Of a DNA stretch of 24,789 bases, positions 7,213 through 14,139 are shown piece after piece. Both the position numbers and the translations under genes were made by a program. Positions within the stretch are counted from its first letter, which is position 1. Every line of letters begins with the position of its first letter. The notes beneath the pieces were generated by a model. The model was not told the DNA's origin and ran no database searches. It was given only the letters and a program-made list of their open reading frames with translations. This DNA comes from DAOTVC01 sp034437215 (lineage in GTDB: Bacteria; Chloroflexota; Anaerolineae; B4-G1; SLSP01), in contig DAOTVC010000102.1 of the NCBI GenBank assembly GCA_034437215.1, forward strand, positions 1 through 24,789, read 5' to 3'.

Positions 7213-7361
7213 AGGCACGTTGGCTTTGTGAGCGAATTGTATCGCAATTTATACCCCAACTTTATATCCGGATACATGTAATCCGCTCCTCCTTCTGTTA
7301 CTATAAAGGGAATGCGCTGCAAAGCACGCATAACCCCTGCCCTAGTAACGAAGGAGGGAAC

Positions 7362-8447
7362 GTGAACACTGAGAGTTCAACACCGACCGAACGAGAAGGA
7401 CCGATACGGCCCCACAACTGGTGGTGGCTCGCCACCGCCGCCGCCCTGGCCATCATCCTTGGTCTGGGGACCCTGCGCCTGATAGGGCTGTTAGCCCACA
7501 CGTTGGCACTCCTCATCCTGGGGATCTCCATCGGTGCCGCACTGGCTCCGCTGGTTACCTGGTTAACGCAGTGGATATCCCGTGGCCTCGCCACGGTACT
7601 GATCTATCTCCTGCTGCTCATCGTGGTCGGTGTCATCGGGTGGATCATCCTCCCCCCGCTCATCAATCAGGCTGTCCAGCTCGCTGAACGCTTGCCGGAG
7701 CTGGCCGATCAGGTCAGCCAGTGGATCAACCAGTGGGACGTCGTCACAACCGATACCCTCATCGAGCGCTTGAGCAATCAGCTCAGTGCCGTGGGCAGCA
7801 CGCTGCTCAATATCCCCCTCACCATCTCCTCCTACATCGTCGACTTGGCCCTCGCCCTCGTCATCTCCCTCTATCTCGTCATCTACGCACCTCGCATCCG
7901 GCGCTTCTTCCTATCTCTCTATCCCGCTTACCGCCGTGAGCGAGTGGGAGAGGTCGCCTCCAGAATAACGGAGGCCATGGGCGGCTATATCCGGGGATCG
8001 GTCATCAGCGGCCTCATCATAGGCACCCTGGTCTACATAGCACTCCTGATCATCGGTGTCGACTTTCCCCTCGTGTTGGCCCTCATTGCCGGCGTGATGG
8101 AGTTAGTACCCGTCGTCGGTCCCTACGTCTCGGGGATCGTCATCGTCCTCGTAGCGCTCCTCGATTCGCAGACCCAGGCCCTGATCACGTTGGGCGTGGT
8201 CATCGTAGAGCAGCAGATCGAGAACAACTTGGTTGTACCCAACGTCATGAGCAGCCAGGCGGAGATCTCGCCCATCATGACCATTTTGGCCTTGTTCGCC
8301 GGAGCCTCGATAGGCGGGATCCTCGGTGCTTTGGTCGCCGTACCGATAGCAGCGGCGTCGCACATCTTCGTGGTCGAGGTCATCGCCCCCGCTATCCGCC
8401 GCCAGACCGGCGCCCCTCCCCGCGAGAACGATGAAGAGAAGGAGTAG
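7362..8447 (+). CDS. AI-2E family transporter (PerM/YdiK type)
   Basis: 361 residues starting at GTG 7362, with AAGGAGG at 7351-7357. There are two N-terminal helices (about 22-62), a third near 78-100, a soluble amphipathic segment (100-150), then five further helices. The family hallmarks include GGYIRGSVISGLIIG, the P-V-V-G-P-Y turn near 265 and the conserved E-x-x-x-x-N-N-x-V-x-P motif. Members of this superfamily include the AI-2 exporter TqsA and Na+/H+ antiporter-like exporters; substrates of most are unknown, so quorum-signal export should not be assumed. The C-terminal tail is charged. The BrkB gene follows after 3 nt and is surely co-transcribed. The divergent regulator at 7026 may act on the 7027-7361 gap. 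Confidence 0.92.
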   Translation: MNTESSTPTEREGPIRPHNWWWLATAAALAIILGLGTLRLIGLLAHTLALLILGISIGAALAPLVTWLTQWISRGLATVLIYLLLLIVVGVIGWIILPPLINQAVQLAERLPELADQVSQWINQWDVVTTDTLIERLSNQLSAVGSTLLNIPLTISSYIVDLALALVISLYLVIYAPRIRRFFLSLYPAYRRERVGEVASRITEAMGGYIRGSVISGLIIGTLVYIALLIIGVDFPLVLALIAGVMELVPVVGPYVSGIVIVLVALLDSQTQALITLGVVIVEQQIENNLVVPNVMSSQAEISPIMTILALFAGASIGGILGALVAVPIAAASHIFVVEVIAPAIRRQTGAPPRENDEEKE

Positions 8448-8450
8448 AGG

Positions 8451-9416
8451 ATGAAGAGAGATGTGAGTGTAAAGTCCGGAGACCTGGACGTACAGGGGCC
8501 CAGGGAGCTGGGCGAGGTCGTGCTGGCGGCCGGCAAGGACTTCCTCCACGACAGCGGCCCTCAGTGGGCCGCCGCCATCGCCTACTACAGCCTGCTCTCC
8601 ATCCCGCCCCTCCTCCTCGCCATCGTCTCCATCGCCGCCTACTTCGTCGACCCCGAGTGGGCCACCGAGCAGGCCACCACCCTGCTCGGTGAGTTCCTGC
8701 CGCAGGGCAGTACCCAGATTGAGGACGTGATCAAAGACGCCATCGACACCCGCGGCACGGTAGGCCTGCTCTCCATCGGTTCGCTGCTCTGGTCAGGCAC
8801 CCGGGTCTTCGGCGCCATCGCCAAGGCTCTCAACATCGCCTTTATCACCCGCGAGACCTACGGCTTCTTCAAGCGCCTGTTGGTGGAATTCAGCATGCTC
8901 CTCACCGTGGGCCTCCTCTTCGTGGTGGCCCTCGCCGCGCCCTACGTCTTCCATCTGCTGCGCGACGTCCTCGCCGTCATCCCTGCCGACAACGCCATCC
9001 TGGGCATCCTCGCCGAGCTCCTGCCCGTGCTTCTACTGCTGGGAGGCTTCTTCCTCATCTACCGCTTCGTGCCACGCGAGGAAGTGGCCTGGGAAGCCGC
9101 GGCTCTGGGAGCCGGGGTCGCAACGCTGCTCTTCGTCATTGCCCGCCCGCTCTTCACCTACTACCTCCAGCGTTTCGCCAACTACAACTTGATCTACGGC
9201 TCCATCGCCATCGTGATCATTCTGGTTTTCTGGGCCTGGATCATCGGGGTCATCCTGCTCTTCGGGGGGGAGATTACGGCCCACATCCAATCCATGCTGC
9301 TCGAGAAGCACCCCAGGAATGAGGTGGAGAGGAAACACCGCGTGCGCGCCCCCACGCAGGGTCAAGACGAGAACAAAACAGAGATTACGGGAGAGGCGGT
9401 GAGCCGGCAGCATTGA
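8451..9416 (+). CDS. YihY/BrkB family membrane protein
   Basis: 321 residues from the ATG at 8451, three bases after the AI-2E stop, with AAGGAGTAGAGG upstream. Six transmembrane helices are visible. The family motifs include the helix with QWAAAIAYYSLLSIPPLLLA (about 42-61), the amphipathic LLSIGSLLWSGTRVFGAIAKALN segment (about 104-126) and the LIYGSIAIVIILVFWAW stretch near the C-terminus. A polar, charged tail of about 35 residues is likely cytoplasmic. BrkB-type proteins were once called RNase BN by mistake and are now considered membrane proteins of unknown transport function. The stop codon TGA overlaps the -35 box of the following PadR promoter, so the exporter operon probably ends here. 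Confidence 0.92.
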   Translation: MKRDVSVKSGDLDVQGPRELGEVVLAAGKDFLHDSGPQWAAAIAYYSLLSIPPLLLAIVSIAAYFVDPEWATEQATTLLGEFLPQGSTQIEDVIKDAIDTRGTVGLLSIGSLLWSGTRVFGAIAKALNIAFITRETYGFFKRLLVEFSMLLTVGLLFVVALAAPYVFHLLRDVLAVIPADNAILGILAELLPVLLLLGGFFLIYRFVPREEVAWEAAALGAGVATLLFVIARPLFTYYLQRFANYNLIYGSIAIVIILVFWAWIIGVILLFGGEITAHIQSMLLEKHPRNEVERKHRVRAPTQGQDENKTEITGEAVSRQH

Positions 9417-9440
9417 CACAGGCTTAGTCCGTGCTATAAT
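9413..9440 (+). promoter_or_regulatory. Consensus sigma-70-type promoter of the padR gene
   Basis: TTGACA at 9413-9418 and TATAAT at 9435-9440, both perfect, with a 16-bp spacer. It predicts +1 near 9447 and a leader of about 36 nt before the ATG at 9483. It overlaps the stop codon of the BrkB gene. Confidence 0.85.
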
Positions 9441-9441
9441 G

Positions 9442-9454
9442 TATCTAAACGATA
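9442..9454. promoter_or_regulatory. Dyad TATC-N5-GATA over the padR start site, likely autorepressor operator
   Basis: An inverted repeat TATC(TAAAC)GATA sits right over the predicted +1; a further GATAC lies at 9466-9470. PadR-type repressors typically bind such A+T-rich dyads in their own promoter. Confidence 0.5.
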
Positions 9455-9482
9455 TATAAAGGTGCGATACACGGTAAGGACG

Positions 9483-10001
9483 ATGGCAAATGCGACGTTG
9501 AGCGTGCGAGATTTCATACTTGGACTCCTAGCCCGACAGTCGATGTCGGGCTATGATATTAAGTCTTTGCTCGAGAGTCTCAGCTGGCTGATTGATATAC
9601 CCAGTTACGGCAGCCTCTACCCGGCACTGCACTCCCTGTTGGAGGACGGTTTCGTCTCGGTAGAGGTCGTCCCCAGTGAGGACAAGCCGCCCAAGAAGGT
9701 CTACAGCGCTACCCCGAAGGGCAAAAAGGTGTTGGAGAGCCGTCTGAACAAGACACTGAGTTCGAATGCCTCACTCAAAACTTTTCTGATGCGCTTGATC
9801 CTGGCGGACCAGCTCTCCAGGCCGAGTCTGTTAGCCCACCTGCGCCAGCGTCGCGCTCAGGTCAAGAGCGATCATACGGCCTTCGAGGAGATGGCGGAGG
9901 AAGCCGGAGACCTGGGTTCTCAACTGGTGCAGGGATATAGCCAGGCCATCGCAGATGCCGAGCTACAGTGGTTGGATAGGGTGTTGAGTCGGTTCTCTTG
10001 A
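9483..10001 (+). CDS. PadR family transcriptional regulator
   Basis: 172 residues from the ATG at 9483 (MANATLSVRDFILGLL), preceded by AAGGA. An in-frame GTG at 9462 would add seven residues but sits inside the presumed operator. The N-terminal 90 residues are the PadR winged helix: SMSGYDIKSLL recognition region, GSLYPALHSLLEDGFVS, and the wing up to KVYSATPKGKKVL. The C-terminal half is helical and fits the dimerisation domain of the PadR Vir_C_2 class. PadR proteins are mostly repressors of efflux or stress genes responding to small molecules. Here it heads a run with TraR/DksA-like, CarD and IF-1 genes, and follows two exporter-like genes, either of which could be its target. Confidence 0.9.
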   Translation: MANATLSVRDFILGLLARQSMSGYDIKSLLESLSWLIDIPSYGSLYPALHSLLEDGFVSVEVVPSEDKPPKKVYSATPKGKKVLESRLNKTLSSNASLKTFLMRLILADQLSRPSLLAHLRQRRAQVKSDHTAFEEMAEEAGDLGSQLVQGYSQAIADAELQWLDRVLSRFS

Positions 10002-10023
10002 GAGAACACGAGGTCGCAAAAAC

Positions 10024-10335
10024 GTGAAAGAGCGGGATAAGTTACAGCAGGAGTTAGAAGAGGTCCGAAGGCAGCTCACGGCCCTGGATGATGCTCTGGC
10101 GGAGAAGCCTGAGTACGGCATGGGCAAGGGTGATCCGAGTATCACCCAGTGGGAATTGGACCAGGCCATGCACCAGCGACTGGAAGCGCGGGCCGCAGCC
10201 ATCCAGCAGGCGCTGGGTCGGCTCAATGACGGTAGCTACGGCCGCTGCGAACGATGTGGTGAGCTCATCCACCCCGATCGCCTGGCTGTGCTGCCCGACA
10301 CGAAGATCTGTATCAAGTGTGCACAGGAGAAGTGA
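10024..10335 (+). CDS. TraR/DksA C4-type zinc finger protein
   Basis: 103 residues from GTG 10024, 22 nt after the padR stop codon; only a weak GAGGT lies upstream. The first ~65 residues form a helical hairpin (heptad-rich KLQQELEEVRRQLTALDDAL, then QAMHQRLEARAAAIQQAL). The zinc finger follows with C75-x2-C78 and C96-x2-C99, separated by the conserved ELIHPDRLAVLPDT segment. DksA-family proteins reach into the RNA polymerase secondary channel and modulate initiation with ppGpp; this shorter form lacks a recognisable D-x-x-D-x-A tip and has GKGDPSITQWE at the hairpin turn, so its activity may differ. Its stop overlaps the CarD start (TGATG), showing translational coupling of two polymerase-binding proteins. 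Confidence 0.9.
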   Translation: MKERDKLQQELEEVRRQLTALDDALAEKPEYGMGKGDPSITQWELDQAMHQRLEARAAAIQQALGRLNDGSYGRCERCGELIHPDRLAVLPDTKICIKCAQEK

Positions 10336-10868
10336 TGGCAGAGAAAGAGAATGTGGTGCTATTCAAGACCGGAGACGCCGTCGTACATCCCGTCCGCGGA
10401 GCCGGGGTAATCACGGGTTTCAAGGAGTTCACCAGCAACGGGCGCGAGACACGCTACTACAAGATCAAGCTCTTCGACGCCGCCCAGACACGACTTATGA
10501 TCCCCATCGAACAGGCAGAGGAGCGGGGTCTGCGCTTGGCTACCCCTCGCTCAGACCTGGAGGAGGTGTGGGACGTCCTGGAGGAGGATCCCAACACGCT
10601 GGCGAAGAATCACCGTACCCGCTACAAGAAGATCGAGGATAAATTGCAGACGGGCGATATCCTGCAGGTAGCGGAGGCCGTACGGGATATCTCCTGGCGG
10701 CGGCGCAACGAGGACAGCCTCACGGTCAAAGGCCGCCGCCTCTATAAGCGCGCCATGCGCCTGCTCGCCGGCGAGATCGCCGCCTCTCAGGGCATCGATC
10801 TGGAGACCGCACAGGACAAGATCCGCACCCGCCTGCGCGACAGTTTTGAGGACGTGGACGAAGAGTAG
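10335..10868 (+). CDS. CarD/CdnL-family RNA polymerase-binding regulator
   Basis: 177 residues from the ATG at 10335, which overlaps the preceding TGA; AGGAGA lies 5 nt upstream, so I reject the longer GTG start at 10317. Residues 7-67 form the Tudor-like polymerase-interacting domain (FKTGDAVVHPVRGAGVITG ... YYKIKLFD ... LMIPIEQ). The remainder is the helical DNA-binding domain with a conserved tryptophan at W121 (RDISWRRR) and the SLTVKGRRLYKRAMRLLAGEIA helices. CarD-type proteins stabilise open complexes, notably at rRNA promoters. Pairing with a DksA-like protein, which usually acts on the same promoters, suggests joint control of growth or stress transcription. Family assignment is confident. 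Confidence 0.92.
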   Translation: MAEKENVVLFKTGDAVVHPVRGAGVITGFKEFTSNGRETRYYKIKLFDAAQTRLMIPIEQAEERGLRLATPRSDLEEVWDVLEEDPNTLAKNHRTRYKKIEDKLQTGDILQVAEAVRDISWRRRNEDSLTVKGRRLYKRAMRLLAGEIAASQGIDLETAQDKIRTRLRDSFEDVDEE

Positions 10869-10921
10869 CCGTTTGAGAGTGGGGCAGTAGAAGTCAGCAA
10901 GAGATACCTTAAGGAGGTCAT

Positions 10922-11164
10922 GTGGCAAAAGCAGAAAAGATTGAAGTTATGGGCACCGTTGTGGAGGCGCTCAAGGGCACCAAGTTCCGCGTGGAGCTTG
11001 ACAACGATCACGAAATCATCGCCTACCTGAGCGGCAAGATGCGCCGTTACTACATCCGCATCCTGCTCGGAGACCGGGTCAAGGTGGAGCTCTCCCCTTA
11101 CGATCTCGATCGCGGTCGCATCGTCTACCGTTACAAGCGGCGCCGCCAACCCGCATCAGCCTAG
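10922..11164 (+). CDS. infA: Translation initiation factor IF-1
   Basis: 80 residues from GTG 10922, with a near-perfect AAGGAGG at 10911-10917. It is an S1-like OB fold: IEVMGTVVEALKGTKFRVEL, then the H-x-I-x-A-Y-x-S-G-K-M-R motif (usually H-x-V-x-A-H-x-S-G-K-M-R), the RYYIRILLGDRVKVELSPYDLDRGRIVYRY core and a basic tail slightly longer than the usual 72 residues. IF-1 occupies the ribosomal A site during initiation. The usual bacterial location is inside the ribosomal protein cluster near rpmJ and rpsM; here it stands behind carD with no ribosomal gene nearby, so it may be a second copy or a relocated one. Identification as IF-1 is secure. Confidence 0.93.
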   Translation: MAKAEKIEVMGTVVEALKGTKFRVELDNDHEIIAYLSGKMRRYYIRILLGDRVKVELSPYDLDRGRIVYRYKRRRQPASA

Positions 11165-11409
11165 CACTTATCGAAGAGCCGTAGATAACTCTATCCTTTG
11201 CTCTAATTGTGGGTACGAATCACTCGATCCCAGGGCAGCGTCTTTAGCATTTGGCCCTTACGCGTTTGATAATCAGCTGCCGGGCAGCACAGGTGCCCGG
11301 CAGATAACCGCACTGGTTCCCCCCTACCGGTCGTGGGGCGCCCCCTCCCCACCGCCGCTTGTCGGCGTGTCTCAAGAACCCAGTATGCAGCTCATCGAGG
11401 ACGAGAACA
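11165..11409. other. Intergenic region with a G+C-rich hairpin before the mscS-like gene
   Basis: A perfect 10-bp stem with arms CTGCCGGGCA/TGCCCGGCAG lies at 11277-11303 around a 7-nt loop. No T tract follows, so it is more likely an mRNA leader structure or weak terminator than a classical intrinsic terminator. No convincing promoter was seen, though the gap separates the infA and MscS genes. Confidence 0.55.
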
Positions 11410-12273
11410 ATGAACATTACCGAAACCCTGGAAACACTTCTGTCAGATGTCGTATACTTCATCCCCAATCTTCTGGTTGCCCTGGTTGTCTTCGTCATCA
11501 CCCTCTGGCTCGCCGGCGTCGCCGCCCGCCAAGCGGAGGAGTCCGCCAAGAAGCGCATCGAGGAACCCGAGATAGTAGAGATCCTGGTGCGCATCACCCG
11601 CTGGGGAGTGCTGATCCTAGGCACCCTCGTGGCCCTCGAACAGGTGAACTTCAACATCACCGGCTTCCTGACAGGGTTGGGGATCCTGGGCTTCACCGTC
11701 GGCTTTGCCCTACAGGACATCTCCCGCAACTTCGTGGCGGGGATCCTGCTCATCCTGCGCCGCCCCTTCAATATCGGGGATGCCATCAAGATCGGAGATT
11801 TCTCGGGAGCGGTGCTGAAGATCAACATGCGCGACACCGTCATCCGCACCTGGGACGGGGAGATGGTGATCATCCCTAATATTGACGTCTTCACCCAAGC
11901 CATCACCAACTACACCGCCCTGCCCCTGCGTCGCCGTACGGTCAAGATTGGGCTGGGCTACGGGCAGGACTTGCGCCAAGCCGTCGAAATCCTCATCGAA
12001 GCCCTGCGCAACGTGGACGGGGTTCTGGAGAGCCCGGCACCGGAGATCTACGCCCAGGAACTGGGCGACTCGGTGCTCAACTTCGCCGCCTACTTCTGGC
12101 TCAATCAGAAAACTCACGGACTCTTCAAGGTACAGTCCGATGCCATTCAGGCCATCAATACTGCGGCCGAGCGGGCGGGCATCGACATGCCCTACCCTAC
12201 CCAGGTCGTCCACCTGCAGGCAGAGCCCCACACTCTGCCCGCCGCACAAGAGTCGACGGCGCCCGATCTCTGA
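11410..12273 (+). CDS. Small-conductance mechanosensitive channel (MscS family)
   Basis: 287 residues from the ATG at 11410 (MNITETLETL), with GAGG about 10 nt upstream; the frame extends to 11359 without better start signals. Helices are at about 15-38 and 58-78, then the pore-lining TM3 from about 84 to 118, which has the small-residue pattern of MscS (TGLGILGFTVGFALQDISRNFVAG). The beta domain follows (RRPFNIGDAIKIGDFSG ... VIRTWDGEMVIIPNIDVF) and then the mixed C-terminal domain. It is the minimal three-helix form. It opens on hypo-osmotic shock to release small solutes. Only 54 nt separate it from the glycoside gene cluster, so a shared transcript is plausible and fits a compatible-solute theme. 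Confidence 0.93.
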   Translation: MNITETLETLLSDVVYFIPNLLVALVVFVITLWLAGVAARQAEESAKKRIEEPEIVEILVRITRWGVLILGTLVALEQVNFNITGFLTGLGILGFTVGFALQDISRNFVAGILLILRRPFNIGDAIKIGDFSGAVLKINMRDTVIRTWDGEMVIIPNIDVFTQAITNYTALPLRRRTVKIGLGYGQDLRQAVEILIEALRNVDGVLESPAPEIYAQELGDSVLNFAAYFWLNQKTHGLFKVQSDAIQAINTAAERAGIDMPYPTQVVHLQAEPHTLPAAQESTAPDL

Positions 12274-12327
12274 ACGACGTGTAATCTATCCCTTATACCC
12301 TAGCATCCGGAGGAATATCGAGACAAC

Positions 12328-14139
12328 ATGAGCACACCATCGTACATCGACCTCATGAAGAACAGAATTGACATCAGCCGCGTCCCTTTCAGCGATCGCG
12401 GCTCCCGGCTCCTGGTCTACCGGTCGCCCCAGGAGAGTCGCCTCATCGTGAAGCTGGCGGAGAGGCTGACCCGGCTACAGCCGGAGATCGACGCTTACCG
12501 CCAGCGCGGTCCCTTCATCAGCGATCTACGCTTTGTCGACAGCGAAGGAGATCCCCTGGACTTTGAGGTGGAGTCCTATCCCCACGCCCTCACTTTCCAC
12601 ACCCGCATCGGAGATTTTGGGATGGTCTTCGAGGACGACAACACCCTCGCCATCGGACTGCCGGCCAACCAGCCGGCGGGCCTGCGCTTCCACGTCTCCC
12701 CCCAGTTCTGGGAGGAGTCCCCCCACGGGGGCGTCTTCAAGGCCATTCGCAATCTTACCTACACCACCAACCAGGATGAGGTATTGTGCAACGAGATTCG
12801 CCCCAAGGAGGGTGGGTATGCGGTGGCGTTCATCGTCGCCGGCGGCGAGGACGTCGCCGTTCACATCACGGTGAGCGATATGCCCGTGGCGGTGACTACG
12901 CTGCGCCCCTACTCCCGCTCCTACGTCGACGCCGAACAGCGGTGGCAGCGCTGGTACGAGCGGGTCCCTCCGGTCAGCGAGCACTACCGCTCCACCTACG
13001 CCTACGCCTGGTGGATCATGGCGAACAACCTCGTCAGCCCGCAGGGACAGGTGGGGTACGAGGCCATGATGCCCTCCAAGATGGCCTACGTCGGCCTCTG
13101 GCTCTGGGACAGCGCCATGCATGCCCTGGCTTATCGCCACCTCGACGCAGATCTCGCGCGCAACCAGCTGCGCGCCATGATCGCCCACCAGCTCCCCGAT
13201 GGTATGCTCCCCGATGCCATCTACGACGAGGCGGTGATCTCCGAGATCTCCCACCCCATCCGGGCGGAGGTCACCAAACCCCCGATTCTGGCGTGGGCAG
13301 CGCTGAAGCTCCACGAGACGGACCCCGACATCTCCTTCTTGCAGGAGATCTACGTCCCCCTCGTACGTTGGAACGCCTGGTGGTTTGCCATGAACGACGA
13401 CGACGTCGACGGGCTGGTCCAGTACAACCACCCCTACTCCTCAGGGCTCGACGACAGCCCCCTCTGGGACTACGGCATGCCCGTGGAGTCCCCCGACCTC
13501 AACACCTACCTCTGCGTCCAGATGGGCTCCCTGGCCCTGATGGCGGAGATGTTGGGTATGGAGGCGGAGGGCGGAATGTGGCGCCGGAGGGCGGCGGCCC
13601 TCGTCGGGCGGATGATTCAGGACTTCTGGGACCCCCACGCGGGCGTTTTCAAGGCGCTGCACAACGAGGAGCCCGTCCCCGTCCTGACCCCCTTCAACCT
13701 CTACCCCCTGTGGACGGGCCAGCTGCCCGACGACCTTCGGGAGCGGCTCATCGCCCACCTCACCAATCCCGATGAGTTCTGGAATGAGTACGTCTTGCCC
13801 ACCGTGGCCCGCAATGATCCGCACTTTGCGCCTGCCACCATGTGGCGCGGACCGGTCTGGGTGAACATCAACTACTTCTTCATCGAGGCGCTGCACCAGG
13901 TGGAACGGCACGATCTGGCGCGGGAGCTGCGGAGGAAGACGCTCGAGCTCGTCATGGCGCAATCGAGCATTTACGAGTATTATCATGCGCAGACGGGGGA
14001 ACCGCCGGCGACAGCCGCCGATATCTTCGGCTGGACGGCGGCTGTCTTTATCGATCTCGCCATTCAAGCAAGCCGGGAGGAGGGCATAGATGAACAAGCA
14101 GAGAGCCCAGGAGTGTCAACTACAACCCGTTCTGGATGA
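12328..14139 (+). CDS. GH63/GH37-like (alpha/alpha)6-barrel glycoside hydrolase
   Basis: 603 residues from the ATG at 12328 with GGAGGAATATCGAG upstream. The N-terminal ~210 residues look beta-rich; the rest is a helical toroid. Signature positions are LWLWDSAMH (257-265), SGLDDSPLWD (372-381), which matches the general-acid motif of GH63/GH37 enzymes (D375 or D376), WRGPVW (506-511), EYYHAQTGE (550-558), the region of the general base, and FGWTAA (567-572). Relatives include trehalases, mannosylglycerate hydrolase and alpha-glucosidases, so it probably hydrolyses a small alpha-glycoside rather than a polymer. No signal peptide is seen, so it is cytoplasmic. It overlaps the GT20 gene by 50 bp: a degrading and a synthesising enzyme are translated together. 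The exact substrate is unknown. Confidence 0.85.
   Translation: MSTPSYIDLMKNRIDISRVPFSDRGSRLLVYRSPQESRLIVKLAERLTRLQPEIDAYRQRGPFISDLRFVDSEGDPLDFEVESYPHALTFHTRIGDFGMVFEDDNTLAIGLPANQPAGLRFHVSPQFWEESPHGGVFKAIRNLTYTTNQDEVLCNEIRPKEGGYAVAFIVAGGEDVAVHITVSDMPVAVTTLRPYSRSYVDAEQRWQRWYERVPPVSEHYRSTYAYAWWIMANNLVSPQGQVGYEAMMPSKMAYVGLWLWDSAMHALAYRHLDADLARNQLRAMIAHQLPDGMLPDAIYDEAVISEISHPIRAEVTKPPILAWAALKLHETDPDISFLQEIYVPLVRWNAWWFAMNDDDVDGLVQYNHPYSSGLDDSPLWDYGMPVESPDLNTYLCVQMGSLALMAEMLGMEAEGGMWRRRAAALVGRMIQDFWDPHAGVFKALHNEEPVPVLTPFNLYPLWTGQLPDDLRERLIAHLTNPDEFWNEYVLPTVARNDPHFAPATMWRGPVWVNINYFFIEALHQVERHDLARELRRKTLELVMAQSSIYEYYHAQTGEPPATAADIFGWTAAVFIDLAIQASREEGIDEQAESPGVSTTTRSG

Noticed and set aside
7027..7218. 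Upstream extension of the LuxR regulator to 7218
   Set aside because: The extension crosses the promoter and the MITE-like element and looks non-coding; the family opening motif begins just after 7026.
7237..7266. TTGTAT/TTTATA promoter for the AI-2E gene
   Set aside because: The -10 match is poor and the leader would be long; several equally weak alternatives exist.
7269..7285. Imperfect palindrome CGGAT-N7-ATCCG before the AI-2E gene, similar to part of the terminator at 4287-4325
   Set aside because: The shared word CATGTA(A/G)TCCG is short and one copy is a clear terminator; a common regulator site is not supported.
7362..8447. Quorum-sensing AI-2 exporter as a specific function
   Set aside because: The family name is historical; no lux or lsr gene is nearby and most members carry other substrates.
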